A DNA stretch of 39,487 nt from Candidatus Zambryskiibacteriota bacterium (GCA_016180955.1 JACPAD010000003.1:45316-84802); one strand, 5' to 3'. Shown: positions 1 to 7,722, counted from the first letter of the stretch. A program made the numbers and translations. The notes: a model not told the origin generated them from the letters alone.

Positions 1-132
1 TAGAAGCAGCCATCCTTTAAAGAAAGCGTAACAGCTCACTCAGTCAGAGATTTTGCACCGCAGATTCATGGGGCTAAGCATGGTACCGAAACTGAGGATC
101 TTTCGCTGGAGACTTTAGAGTAGCAAGGCGGC

Positions 133-162
133 CCTGCGTCGCTCCTTACGGAGCTATGCAGG
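133..162 (+). repeat. AGCTAY-type palindrome inside 23S variable region (copy A)
   Basis: Outer stem CCTGC/GCAGG encloses GTCGCTCC TTAC GGAGCTAT. It shares the GTCGCT...AGCTAT core with copies at 795 and 11762. It lies in an enlarged 23S variable helix next to the stem ACCCTTCGCC/GGCGAAGGGT (about 167-221). Confidence 0.65.
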
Positions 163-794
163 ACGCACCCTTCGCCAGAAATGGTGGAGCGGCTTGCCAC
201 TCCGAAGCCTCCGGCGAAGGGTGGTAGGAGAGTATTCGCATCTGCCATGAAGCACAAGGGGTGACCCAGTGTGGAGCGTTGCGAAGTAAGAATGTTGGCA
301 CAAGTAACCACAATACGGGTGAGAAACCCGTACGCCGAAAGAACAAGGTTTCCCTCTCAACGATTGTCGGAGAGGGGTTAGTCGGTCCTAAGGAAATGGT
401 GAGAACCGCATCCGATGGACACACGGTTAATATTCCGTGACTGACTATGCAAGTGATGGGAGGACGAAGGTGAGTATGTATCGCGCATTATGGATTTGAC
501 GTTCGTGTTATAAGGATGTTTCCCAGGAAAATCCGGGGGCTGGCTTAAATGCCGAATCTAAGTAAAGCGAAAATGCCCCGCCTCGGCGGGGGAAATGATA
601 CAAAGCCACCTTCCAAGAAAAATCTCTAAATCCCGACGTTACAGTCGGGACTCCGACTTCGCGTCGGAGCTTAATTGCATAGCATCCGTACCGCAAACCG
701 AAACAGGTGTTCTCGTCGAGAAGACGAAGGCGAACGAGTGAGAGGTCCCCAAGGAACTCGGCAAAAAAGCAGCCGTAACTTCGGAATAAGGCTT

Positions 795-826
795 TCCCAC
801 GTCGCTCCTCACGGAGCTATGCGGGA
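795..826 (+). repeat. AGCTAY-type palindrome inside 23S variable region (copy B)
   Basis: Outer stem TCCCAC/GCGGGA (one mismatch) encloses GTCGCTCC TCAC GGAGCTAT, almost identical to copy A about 660 bp upstream in the same rRNA. It sits in a variable region where E. coli has no comparable hairpin. Confidence 0.65.
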
Positions 827-979
827 CGCAGCTAAAGTATCTCTGGCAACTGTTTACTAAAAACACAGCTCCCTGCGAACTCGCAAGAGGATGTATAGGG
901 GGTGACACCTGACCAATGCCAGAAGGTTAAATACGATAGGTGAGAGTCGCAAGACAATTGCTTGATTGTATAAGCCCTG

Positions 980-1014
<35 letters not shown>

Positions 1015-2009
1015 TCTGGAACTTTCTAAAGAAGGTTTCAGAAGGACTGGGACCGTTTGGATACGGAATAAACAGTTGAATGATTGAATTACACAAAAAG
1101 CTATCTCTTCTTACAGTGATGTAAGAATGGTCCTAAAAAAACACATGGCCGTATGCTGAGAAATCTGTGCACAACAGTGCTGTAGACTCACACTACTAAG
1201 GTATACTATAACCATAGTAACAAAGTGATGAGAGCAGAAAATCAGCAGGAAAGATTAAGAATTGAACAATGGATTCTTGGATTCACAGACGGGGAAGGGT
1301 GCTTCTCGGTAAGTTTTATCAAAAATAAAACTACAAAAACCGGATGGCAAATTTTTCCAGAATTTGTGATTACCCAAGGAGCTAAAAGTTTGCCCGCACT
1401 GGAAATAATAAAAAACTATTTCGATTGCGGAAATCTGTTCGTAAACAAGAGGAGTGATAACCACAAAGAGCACCTTTATCGATATTGCGTAAGGTCTCTG
1501 GATGACTTAAAAACAAAAGTCATTCCGTTCTTTAAGAAAAACTCATTAAAGACATATAAGAGAAATGATTTTGAGATATTCTCAAGAATCGTGGAAATGA
1601 TGTCTGAAAGAATTCATCTAAAAGAAAGCGGAAGAAATAAAATCGCAAAACTTGTAGAAGGTATGAACAGAAAAAAGCAATCTAGATTCTTAAAATCCTC
1701 AGATACCATACGTCGTGCCTGAATTGAAGTTGAAAAGAGGGATCGCTCTCCCCTCAGAAGGAGCACTCCTGTATCCGTGGCTTAGCGGGGAGGAGCAATG
1801 AGTAGGTGTGGGGTAATGGATTCTAAAATCCATTAGGCTAAGCCATGTAATCCCTACGGTAGGCAGCCCCTACCGTTTGGAATTGACCACAAATCAGTTC
1901 CGACCTCAAGGGAGCCGCCACACCCGACTTTCTGCGTGAGAAGGAAAATCTCGCGCCCTCTTTTCAGCTTCAATTCAAGAAGATATGGTACCGTTTTAAG
2001 GAATAACGC
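1015..2009 (+). mobile_element. Intron in 23S rRNA at the L1931 site, encoding a LAGLIDADG endonuclease
   Basis: The conserved exon AACGGTCCTAAGGT stops at 1014 and resumes as AGCGAAATTCC at 2010, so about 995 bp are inserted after the equivalent of E. coli U1931. Group I introns in Thermotoga and Simkania and an archaeal intron (I-DmoI) are known at this site. An AAGATATGGTACC stretch near 1979 resembles the group I S element, and ACCATA near 1211 could pair with its TATGGT as P7; this was found by eye, not by folding. A 22-bp helix (1720-1741 with 1956-1977, one G-U pair) follows the ORF. The exact 3' splice base is unclear because the expected terminal G would leave an extra C in the exon. 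Confidence 0.85.
1228..1722 (+). CDS. LAGLIDADG homing endonuclease in the 23S intron
   Basis: A protein of about 164 residues with one LAGLIDADG-type motif (ILGFTDGEGCF, about residues 18-28), so it probably acts as a homodimer like I-CreI. Family members cut the intron-less rRNA allele and spread the intron. A downstream DDLKTKVIPFFKK segment matches the same region of the endonuclease in the 16S intron here, showing both belong to one family. ATG at 1228 is preceded directly by an in-frame GTG at 1225; no clear ribosome-binding site is visible. The stop codon lies at the start of a 22-bp intron helix. The ORF appears intact, with the acidic active-site residue of the motif present. Confidence 0.9.
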   Translation: MRAENQQERLRIEQWILGFTDGEGCFSVSFIKNKTTKTGWQIFPEFVITQGAKSLPALEIIKNYFDCGNLFVNKRSDNHKEHLYRYCVRSLDDLKTKVIPFFKKNSLKTYKRNDFEIFSRIVEMMSERIHLKESGRNKIAKLVEGMNRKKQSRFLKSSDTIRRA

Positions 2010-2655
2010 AGCGAAATTCCTTGTCCAGTAAGTTTGGACGCGCACGAATGGTGTAATGACTGGAGAACTGTCTCGGGGACTTGCTCGGTGAAAATACAAT
2101 ACCGGTGAAGATGCCGGTTTCCTGCAGTTAGACGAAAAGACCCCAGGAGCTTTACTGCAACTTGATATTGAGAGTACGGGTAAGATGCGTAGCATAGATG
2201 GGAGACTTTGAAGGTTCGATCTCGGTCGGACTGGAGTCGTCAGTGAAATACCATTCTTCTAGCTTGTACCCTCTCAACCTCGACGGAAAAAACGGCGAGA
2301 AACAGTATCTGGCGGGCAGTTTGAGTGGGGCGCTCTCCTCCTAAAATGTAACGGAGGATTCTATTAAGGTCAGCTAGGCGCGAATGGAAACCGTGCCGAT
2401 AGTGTAATGGCACAAGCTGGCTTAACTGTGAGGCGTACATGCCAAACAGATGCGAAAGCAGAGCATAGTGAGCCGACGGTCCGTGTTAGAGGCGGCCGGA
2501 GATCAAAGGATAAAAGCTACCCTGGGGATAACAGGCTGGTTGCGCCTAAGCGTCCATAGCGACGGCGCAGTTCGGCACCTCGATGTCGGCTCAACTTATC
2601 CCGGGGGTGAAGAAGCTCCCAAGGGTATGGCTGTTCGCCATTTAAAAAGTTACGC

Positions 2656-2688
<33 letters not shown>

Positions 2689-2726
2689 ACTCCTATCTAC
2701 TGCAGGCGTTCGATTCTTGAGGGGAT

Positions 2727-2757
<31 letters not shown>

Positions 2758-2970
2758 CGACCGCTGGTGTGCCTGCTCTACTGCCAAGTGGACCGCAGGG
2801 TAGCTAAGTCGGGAAAGGATAAATTCTGAAAGCATCTAAGAATGAAGCCAACCCCAAGATTAGGAATCGTTATTAGGGCCCTGGGAGATTACCAGGTTGA
2901 TAGGCACTAGGTGTAAGCACCGCAAGGTGTTGAGCCAAGGTGTACTAATTGCCCGAATTCTATTAGGAAA

Positions 2971-3288
2971 CTAATACATCACTGAAATTTTCCCTGAACC
3001 GCATTGGGTTCAGGGCCGTGCATCCCATGTGGTGCACGGGTCCTGCTAAATGGAATCAACCCCTCGACTCTCGCCTGCGGTGAGCGCAGTCGAACCGCTC
3101 GGGGTAAACTACAATAATTAAATATTTTGCCTTGGTGGCTTAACGTAGTGGAACCGCCCGTTCTTACTGTGCCCGCCATAGCCTTCGGTGTCGGCGGGTT
3201 TCGAACCCCAGTAGCAGAGCAAGGCTCGCTACGGGACGAAGCACGGAAGCATGTCCCGTACTGAGAAAAATTGTTTAGTGTTGTGTTT
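2971..3288 (+). other. 23S-5S spacer with several hairpins, no gene
   Basis: No convincing coding region. Visible structures are: a hairpin 2992-3015 (CCCTGAACC/GGTTCAGGG); a second at 3016-3039 (CCGTGCA/TGCACGG); an AGCTAY-type palindrome on the minus strand at 3172-3198 (CCCGCC/GGCGGG); and GAGAAAAATTGTTTAGT near 3263-3279, which can pair with the sequence following 5S (3399-3422) to form a 5S processing stalk. No tRNA fold is present, so the usual internal spacer tRNAs are absent here. Confidence 0.7.
3172..3198 (-). repeat. AGCTAY-type palindrome in the 23S-5S spacer (copy C)
   Basis: Read on the minus strand: outer stem CCCGCC/GGCGGG around GACACCGAAGGCTAT. It keeps the GGCTAT-before-stem arrangement of the other copies, with a diverged left half. 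Confidence 0.5.
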
Positions 3289-3390
3289 TGGTGCCTTAAC
3301 GTGAGGGTCACACCTGTTCTCATTCCGAACACAGAAGTTAAGCCTCATAGTGCCGATGATACTCCTTCGGGGGAAAGTAGGTAGGCGCCA
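3289..3390 (+). rRNA. rrf: 5S ribosomal RNA
   Basis: Terminal helix I is formed by TGGTGCC (3289) and GGCGCCA (3384-3390). The internal sequence GAGGGTCACACCTGTTCTCA, then CCGAACACAGAAGTTAAGC, and GGGGGAAAGTAGGTAGGCGCC are typical 5S landmarks. It follows 23S on the same strand by about 318 nt. Flanking complementary sequences (GAGAAAAATTGTTTAGT before, ACTAAACAAAGTTAATTTTTCTC after) can form a processing stalk. The length of about 102 nt is slightly short for a bacterial 5S. Confidence 0.95.
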
Positions 3391-3430
3391 GAACAGAGTA
3401 CTAAACAAAGTTAATTTTTCTCTAGTACTG

Positions 3431-3488
3431 AGACTAAACACAGTAGTGCCGATGATAGTGGCAACGCGAAAGTAGGTAGCCGCCAGAC
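3431..3488 (+). pseudogene. Truncated duplicate of the 3' half of 5S rRNA
   Basis: ACACAGTAGTGCCGATGATA and then GCGAAAGTAGGTAGCCGCCAG repeat the 3' half of the adjacent 5S gene, with a deletion after ACACAG, a changed helix IV and no 5' half. Because it lies between 5S and the terminator it should be co-transcribed, but it cannot form the closing helix of a 5S RNA. Confidence 0.75.
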
Positions 3489-3505
3489 TAAAATATTGAA
3501 TTGAC

Positions 3506-3536
3506 AAAAAATAGCCTGAAATAAGGCTATTTTTTG
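3506..3536 (+). terminator. Rho-independent terminator of the 23S-5S unit
   Basis: AAAAAATAGCC, an 8-nt loop, then GGCTATTTTTT: a stem followed by a T-run directly after the 5S remnant. Confidence 0.85.
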
Positions 3537-3549
3537 TACGCCAGAAAGA

Positions 3550-3590
3550 TTGACTTTTAAGTTTAAAGGGTGTATAATGTAGAAAGGAGG
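3550..3590 (+). promoter_or_regulatory. Sigma-70-like promoter and strong Shine-Dalgarno site for the zinc-ribbon gene
   Basis: TTGACT (3550-3555) and TATAAT (3573-3578) are separated by 17 bp. AAAGGAGG (3583-3590) lies 5 nt before the ATG at 3596. The strong SD contrasts with many neighbours that have none. Confidence 0.8.
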
Positions 3591-3595
3591 TCGAC

Positions 3596-3874
3596 ATGGT
3601 TTTGATATACATCATTCTCGTAGCCATTGGTTTTGCGAGTTATAAACTTGTTGGGCTAGTGGCAGCGACAATCATTACGGCTACGGTGGCTGTAGTAGGT
3701 TACGTCACCGCGCTGATCCTTATGAGATTTTTCCCCGATACGTGTGTAAAGTGTGGGGGCACTCGTCTCCAGGAAAACTCTTACACTAGTCTGTTTGTGC
3801 CGTGCATTTGGACTCAGCTACAGTGTCTCGAGTGCGGCGCGATCCAGTACGAGGAAGTCTCGAACGACGAGTAG
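3596..3874 (+). CDS. Small two-helix membrane protein with a zinc-ribbon tail
   Basis: A 92-residue protein of unknown function. Two hydrophobic segments (about residues 3-22 and 24-46) are followed by a soluble tail with two CxxC pairs (CVKCGG near residue 50 and CLECGA near residue 78), the arrangement of a zinc ribbon. The membrane hairpin would anchor the ribbon at the inner face. It has its own promoter, a strong SD and a terminator, so it is a stand-alone gene. I do not recognise a specific family. Confidence 0.8.
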   Translation: MVLIYIILVAIGFASYKLVGLVAATIITATVAVVGYVTALILMRFFPDTCVKCGGTRLQENSYTSLFVPCIWTQLQCLECGAIQYEEVSNDE

Positions 3875-3884
3875 TGCGGAAATA

Positions 3885-3924
3885 ATCGGTCAGACGACTT
3901 GCGCGTTTGACCGATTTCTATTTG
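3885..3924 (+). terminator. Rho-independent terminator after the zinc-ribbon gene
   Basis: ATCGGTCA (3885-3892) pairs with TGACCGAT (3908-3915), followed by TTCTATTT. It lies 11 nt after the stop codon. Confidence 0.7.
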
Positions 3925-3951
3925 TCTTAATTCTGCTAAAATTATATATAT

Positions 3952-4740
3952 ATGAATTCATGGTCTCGTGCCCGCAAGAGAATTATTTTAGCGATTGCGC
4001 TTTTTGTAGTTGTTGTGCTTATTGGGGTGCCGCTTTATTTTCTTTTCTACCAGAAGCCAACATGTTTTGATAAAAAGTTGAATGGCGATGAGACCGGAAT
4101 TGACTGCGGCGGCTCATGCCAACTTCTCTGCAACGCCGAGTCCCTGCCGTTGATTGCTCGCGGCGATCCCAGAGTGCTCGCTGTAGCCGAAAATGTTTTC
4201 GAGGTTATTGTCCTAGTTGAGAATCCCAATGTGGCGGCAGAAATTTATCGCGCCAAATATATTTTCAAGGTCTACGGTTCCTCAAGCACCACTCCTGTAA
4301 AAATTATCAAAGGAGAAACTTTTGTTCCCAAGGGTACAACTTTTGCCATCTTCGAAGGGCCATTTACACTTGAGGGCAGAGTGTTACCCACCCGGGCGAC
4401 ATTCGAATGGCAGAAAGAAACTCTTATCTGGCAAAGAAATGATGCTCCTGTCCAGGAAATTGCCGTCAAAGACCAGATTCTATCCCAGGCCGACTCAAGC
4501 CCGAGAATCGAAGTCACAGTAGAAAATCTCTCGCCTAAGAGGGTTTCCAGTATAGATTTGGTCGCTCTAGTTTCTGATAAGAATGGCAATGTTTTTGCCG
4601 CCTCCAAAACGTTTCTTGATTCTTTAGCTTCTAACGACGAAGCGGTCGCAGTCTTTACTTGGCCGCGGCCGTTTAGTACGCAGACAGCCACTATCGACAT
4701 CTATACTCGCATTCTGCCGGACAGAAGTTTCTTAAGATAA
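3952..4740 (+). CDS. Single-pass membrane protein with a Cys-rich CFD...DCGG motif
   Basis: A 262-residue protein with a basic N-terminus, one transmembrane helix (about residues 11-33), then an extracytoplasmic part. Right after the helix comes a compact cysteine motif (C38, C52, C56, C60; CFDKKLNGDETGIDCGG) of a kind I associate with CPR surface proteins. The rest appears to be beta-rich. The gene is immediately followed by rodA (its stop abuts the rodA ATG), suggesting translational coupling and a role at the cell envelope. TAAAAT at 3937-3942 lies 9 nt before the start and no SD is present, consistent with a leaderless mRNA. Function is unknown. Confidence 0.8.
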   Translation: MNSWSRARKRIILAIALFVVVVLIGVPLYFLFYQKPTCFDKKLNGDETGIDCGGSCQLLCNAESLPLIARGDPRVLAVAENVFEVIVLVENPNVAAEIYRAKYIFKVYGSSSTTPVKIIKGETFVPKGTTFAIFEGPFTLEGRVLPTRATFEWQKETLIWQRNDAPVQEIAVKDQILSQADSSPRIEVTVENLSPKRVSSIDLVALVSDKNGNVFAASKTFLDSLASNDEAVAVFTWPRPFSTQTATIDIYTRILPDRSFLR

Positions 4741-5850
4741 ATGCAGCAGTCTTTCAAAACACTTTTGAATCGGGTAGAGCTCGACTGGTATCTTTTTATA
4801 CCGGCGCTCTTACTCTCACTGGCTGGGCTTATCACTATGAATTCTTTTGCAGGAGACAATTACTTTTTCATGCGACAGAGTGTATGGATTCTGGTATCGA
4901 TAATTATTTTTCTAGTTGCCACGATCGTCGACTGGAGATTTCTACGCCGGACTTCTGTTCTGGTGCCGGTCTTTCTTGTGGCTGTGGCTATGCTCGCGGC
5001 ACTTCTTGTCGCCGGAGAGACGACAAGAGGGGTACAAAGCTGGTTTCAATTCGGTCCCCTTGCTTTCCAACCTTCGGACGCAGCCAAACTCATTATCATT
5101 CTTATGCTCTCGAAATATTTTTCGCGCCGGCACATTGAGATTAAAAACGTGCGCCACATTCTCCTCTCCGGTTTCTACGCTCTGATAATCTTTGTTCTGA
5201 TTTTCCTTCAACCGGACTTTGGCGGAGCGATAGTAGTATTTGGAATCTGGCTGGGGATGGTGTTAGTTTCAGGAATTTCTAAAAAGCATCTCGCTTATGT
5301 TGCCCTTCTGGGAGCGCTTATTTCCGCTTCCCTTTGGCTTTTTGTCTTTGTACCTTACCAGAAAGCGCGTATCCTCTCTTTCATCCATCCACTTGAGGAT
5401 GTTAGGGGAGCTGGCTATAACGCTTATCAGTCGACGATTGCGGTTGGTTCCGGAGAGATTTGGGGCAAGGGGATCGGGCAGGGCAGCCAGTCGAAGCTTC
5501 AGTATCTGCCAGAATATGAAACGGACTTTATCTTTGCCGCTTTTGCCGAAGAATGGGGTTTCGTCGGCACGACCATACTGCTCGGTCTTTGTCTCGTCCT
5601 GTTATATCGGCTGGTCAGTAATGCCAAACTTGCCACCACAAATTTCGAAACTTTTTTCGGTTTAGGAGTAGCTATTTTGTTTGCACTTCATATCGGCATT
5701 CACGCCGGCATGAATATGGGGATGCTTCCTGTGACCGGCATTACCTTCCCTTTTATGAGTTATGGCGGGTCGCATTTGCTGATGGAGTGGCTTGCTTTAG
5801 GCATTCTCTCAAGCACGAAGCGCCATTCGCAAGGTCCGCGGCTTCTATAA
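4741..5850 (+). CDS. rodA: RodA/FtsW-family SEDS peptidoglycan glycosyltransferase
   Basis: A 369-residue polytopic protein. SEDS proteins polymerise lipid II into glycan strands and work with a class B PBP; RodA serves the elongasome. Family signatures are GVQSWFQFGPLAFQPSDAAK (97-116), QPDFGGA (157-163), the extracytoplasmic YETDFIFA segment with the conserved Asp (D262), and the C-terminal GMLPVTGITFPFMSYGGS. It resembles RodA more than FtsW, but the distinction is by impression. ATG follows the upstream stop with no gap and without an SD. No PBP gene lies next to it. Its last 6 nt overlap the convergent glycosyltransferase remnant. Confidence 0.93.
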   Translation: MQQSFKTLLNRVELDWYLFIPALLLSLAGLITMNSFAGDNYFFMRQSVWILVSIIIFLVATIVDWRFLRRTSVLVPVFLVAVAMLAALLVAGETTRGVQSWFQFGPLAFQPSDAAKLIIILMLSKYFSRRHIEIKNVRHILLSGFYALIIFVLIFLQPDFGGAIVVFGIWLGMVLVSGISKKHLAYVALLGALISASLWLFVFVPYQKARILSFIHPLEDVRGAGYNAYQSTIAVGSGEIWGKGIGQGSQSKLQYLPEYETDFIFAAFAEEWGFVGTTILLGLCLVLLYRLVSNAKLATTNFETFFGLGVAILFALHIGIHAGMNMGMLPVTGITFPFMSYGGSHLLMEWLALGILSSTKRHSQGPRLL

Positions 5851-6378
5851 GTAAACTCTTAAGGTTTCTTCAACCATTTTCTTAACCGGGAAGTTTTTCA
5901 AAACAGTTTCTTTCAAATTTGTACCTAAACGTTTTCTTAAATCTTTACTTTCGGCAAAGAGAAGTAGGGTAGAGAAAAGTTCCTCGGAATTCTCCGGTTC
6001 TACCAGCGCTCCGTTTATTCCGTTTTCAATGACTTCCGGTATACCCCCAACCTTGGTAGCGACCACCGGTAATCCAGCCGCGCCCGCTTCAAGGAGACTA
6101 TATGGCAATGCTTCCGAGCGTGAGGGTAGGCAGAAGATGTCGAAAGTGGAGAGATATTCTTTGACATTATTTACATAGCCGGGAAATTTTACTGACCCAC
6201 TAATGTCAAGCGTTTTGGCGAGTGCTTTCAAATTACCCCTTTCTTCTCCGTCTCCCAGTATTTGCAATTCCGCGTTAGGATATTTCGCAATAAATCTTGC
6301 CCAAGCATAAAGCAGGATATCAAGACCCTTGACTTTGTGAAGCTCTGCTACAGTGCCGATTATAAGTTTAGATTCCAT
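5845..6378 (-). pseudogene. C-terminal half of a split GT4 glycosyltransferase
   Basis: 177 residues that begin exactly where the second Rossmann domain of a GT-B enzyme starts (KLIIGTVAELHKVKGLD) and contain the donor-binding region SRSEALPYSLLEAGAAGLP. The N-terminal half is the next ORF upstream in a different frame. Normal GT4 proteins have NGID plus about 15-20 residues between the halves; here this linker is missing. The ATG of this half overlaps the stop of the other by 11 nt, so coupled translation into two polypeptides is conceivable. A decayed gene or a sequence error are alternatives. Confidence 0.7.
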
Positions 6379-6898
6379 TGTATATTACAATCAATTTGTT
6401 TTTAACAAAAGGCCATCCGGAGACGTCTCTTTTCGTCTTTTCCGAAACGCAAATAGTTTTGTGCGAGAAGAGAATGGTAAGCCAAGTAAGTATTTTAATC
6501 GGGATTTTCTGCCAAAATGGTCTTGGCTCATTGAAAGCCCAGCCGTGAGTGGTAAAAATGACTTTTTTGACTCCCGCTAAGCGCGCTGCCAGATTACCAA
6601 TGCCCCCCATCTTGGAACTGTTGGTATGGAATACGTCCGGCTTCTCCTCATATAGAGTCCTAAAGATGAAGTGAAGAGAACGAAGCTCCTCGACGAGAGA
6701 AATGTCTCTTTTCATCCCTCTTATCTCTATTACTCTTATATTTTCTTTATTTAACTTTTCTACTAATATCCCGCCTTCCCCGCACATGACGGCGACTTCA
6801 TGCCCGGCCGCCCAGGCGTTTTTGGCAAGGTCGAAAACATAGCGCTGCGCGCCTCCAAAATTGGATTTTGTGATGCCGTAAATAATCTTCATTGACAT
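6368..6898 (-). pseudogene. N-terminal half of a split GT4 glycosyltransferase
   Basis: 176 residues forming the acceptor-binding domain of a GT4 enzyme: MKIIYGITKSNFGGAQRYVF, then DVFHTNSSKMGGIG and TTHGWAF. It ends at VIYNGI and a stop, where intact enzymes continue NGID...F into the second domain. Frame and linker are lost at this point. The second Met (6892) is an alternative start. The start region overlaps the -35 box of a promoter on the opposite strand at 6892-6897. Confidence 0.7.
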
Positions 6899-6935
6899 TT
6901 TCTACTTTAACATATATAATTACAAATGGAAGGAG
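6892..6935 (+). promoter_or_regulatory. Consensus sigma-70 promoter with SD, facing the PaaX/Cas2-fold locus
   Basis: TTGACA (6892-6897), exactly 17 bp, TATAAT (6915-6920): a perfect consensus promoter, the strongest in the window. AAGGAG (6930-6935) lies 7 nt before ATG 6943. It reads rightward, antisense to the PaaX-like gene, and into the first 36-nt palindrome. Confidence 0.75.
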
Positions 6936-6942
6936 TAGGGGG

Positions 6943-6972
6943 ATGAGTAGATATTCGAGTATACACAGATGA
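6943..6972 (+). CDS. Possible 9-residue leader peptide
   Basis: ATG with a well-placed SD reads MSRYSSIHR and stops. Its TGA overlaps the ATG of the next small ORF (ATGA at 6969-6972). This arrangement is typical of translational coupling. It was found by reading the sequence; conservation is unknown. Confidence 0.4.
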   Translation: MSRYSSIHR

Positions 6973-7097
6973 CGTTCAGCATCCTGGGGATTACTGCCGC
7001 TTTGGTTCTGTACTATGGCGCGCTTCCACACATGCATGCAGTACTTCACCAGGTAGCAAACTTTTATTATCTACGATATAATTCTCCTGCCGTCTAA
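6969..7097 (+). CDS. Possible 42-residue small membrane protein
   Basis: Coupled to the leader ORF by a 4-nt overlap. It encodes one hydrophobic helix (FSILGITAALVLYYGAL, residues 3-19) and a short tail whose last residues (LRYNSPAV) and stop codon come from the left arm and loop of the 36-nt palindrome at 7072-7107. Function is unknown. It could equally be a fortuitous ORF on an untranslated RNA from the same promoter. Confidence 0.4.
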   Translation: MTFSILGITAALVLYYGALPHMHAVLHQVANFYYLRYNSPAV

Positions 7098-7107
7098 TTA
7101 TATCGTA
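7072..7107 (+). repeat. 36-nt palindrome, left copy flanking the PaaX/Cas2-fold gene
   Basis: Perfect arms TACGATATAATT and AATTATATCGTA with a 12-nt loop CTCCTGCCGTCT. Both strands therefore carry TATAAT. The wider block 7071-7117 is identical over 47 nt to 31165-31211 and includes the stop codon of the PaaX-like gene. Confidence 0.9.
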
Positions 7108-7114
7108 TACATCA

Positions 7115-7687
7115 CTAAGTATTGTAAAGATCATAATGAGCTCTAAGGTATTTATCGTCTTCTATCTCGTCAGCTATTACATACAAGACTTCTTTACCTA
7201 TCCCCAACTCGGTTTTAAGAAGGCCTATTATATCTTCACAATCGTACGGATAAACCCAAACACTTTCTTGCAGTCGATATAATCCTGCCCGCTCAAAAAT
7301 TTCGGATATTTTGTTCCTCATTTTTCGTTTCCTTTCAGGTATATCAAAAATTATCATTCTCCATTTTTTGTCCCATCTCTTAGGTTTCTTGAAGCCGTAA
7401 TCGTTTATATTCCACCATTCTAAAATTTTCTCACCCTCTTTCGTAAGTTCGTAATGATCATTTTTAAAATTCAACAATCCTTTTTTCGCTAACTTTGCTG
7501 CTGATGAAGAAATATACTCCTTCTGCCTCTTCTTTGGCATGAACCCAAGTTCTTCTAGGGCCTGTATTGCATTTGGGGCAAGAAGAGCAACACTTAATAT
7601 CCCCGCCAACTTAATGGATTCTAGTATTACTTTGTGAGTTCTGGTTCTTCTTACTCTCTTTTTGTTTCTCTGCTCTATTTCTCCCAT
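7115..7687 (-). CDS. PaaX-like protein: winged helix fused to a Cas2-like fold
   Basis: 190 residues. A basic N-terminus leads into a winged-helix part (about 20-90: LAKKGLLNF, YELTKEGEKIL), followed by a C-terminal domain like PaaX/Cas2 (about 105-190) with WRMIIFDIPE, RNKISEIFERAGLYRLQESV and WVYPY. The Asp of the Cas2 active-site strand (D115) is retained. PaaX itself is a repressor of phenylacetate degradation; CPR relatives are often labelled Cas2, but no CRISPR array or other cas gene is present here, so adaptation is unlikely. The ATG overlaps the right palindrome by one base and the stop lies 8 nt beyond the left palindrome, so the gene is packed exactly between the two. No SD precedes it. 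Confidence 0.85.
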   Translation of the reverse strand: MGEIEQRNKKRVRRTRTHKVILESIKLAGILSVALLAPNAIQALEELGFMPKKRQKEYISSSAAKLAKKGLLNFKNDHYELTKEGEKILEWWNINDYGFKKPKRWDKKWRMIIFDIPERKRKMRNKISEIFERAGLYRLQESVWVYPYDCEDIIGLLKTELGIGKEVLYVIADEIEDDKYLRAHYDLYNT

Positions 7688-7722
7688 ACGATATAATCTG
7701 CCTGCCGTCTAATTGTATCGTA
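7687..7722 (+). repeat. 36-nt palindrome, right copy flanking the PaaX/Cas2-fold gene
   Basis: TACGATATAAT, then CTGCCTGCCGTCT, then AATTGTATCGTA: the same element as at 7072 with a few substitutions, in the same orientation, covering the region just upstream of the PaaX-like start. It would be in the promoter or 5' end of that transcript and could be its operator. Confidence 0.85.

Noticed and set aside
3185-3240. tRNA-like GTTTCGAACCCC sequence in the 23S-5S spacer
   Set aside because: Only three T-stem pairs form on either strand, and no acceptor or anticodon arm can be built around it; it belongs to a palindromic repeat.
3942-3951. TATATATAT run as a repeat of interest
   Set aside because: It is a short AT stretch in a promoter region, with no wider repeat.
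7115-7687. CRISPR-associated Cas2
   Set aside because: The Cas2-like fold is joined to a winged-helix domain as in PaaX, and no repeat-spacer array or other cas gene is present in the window.
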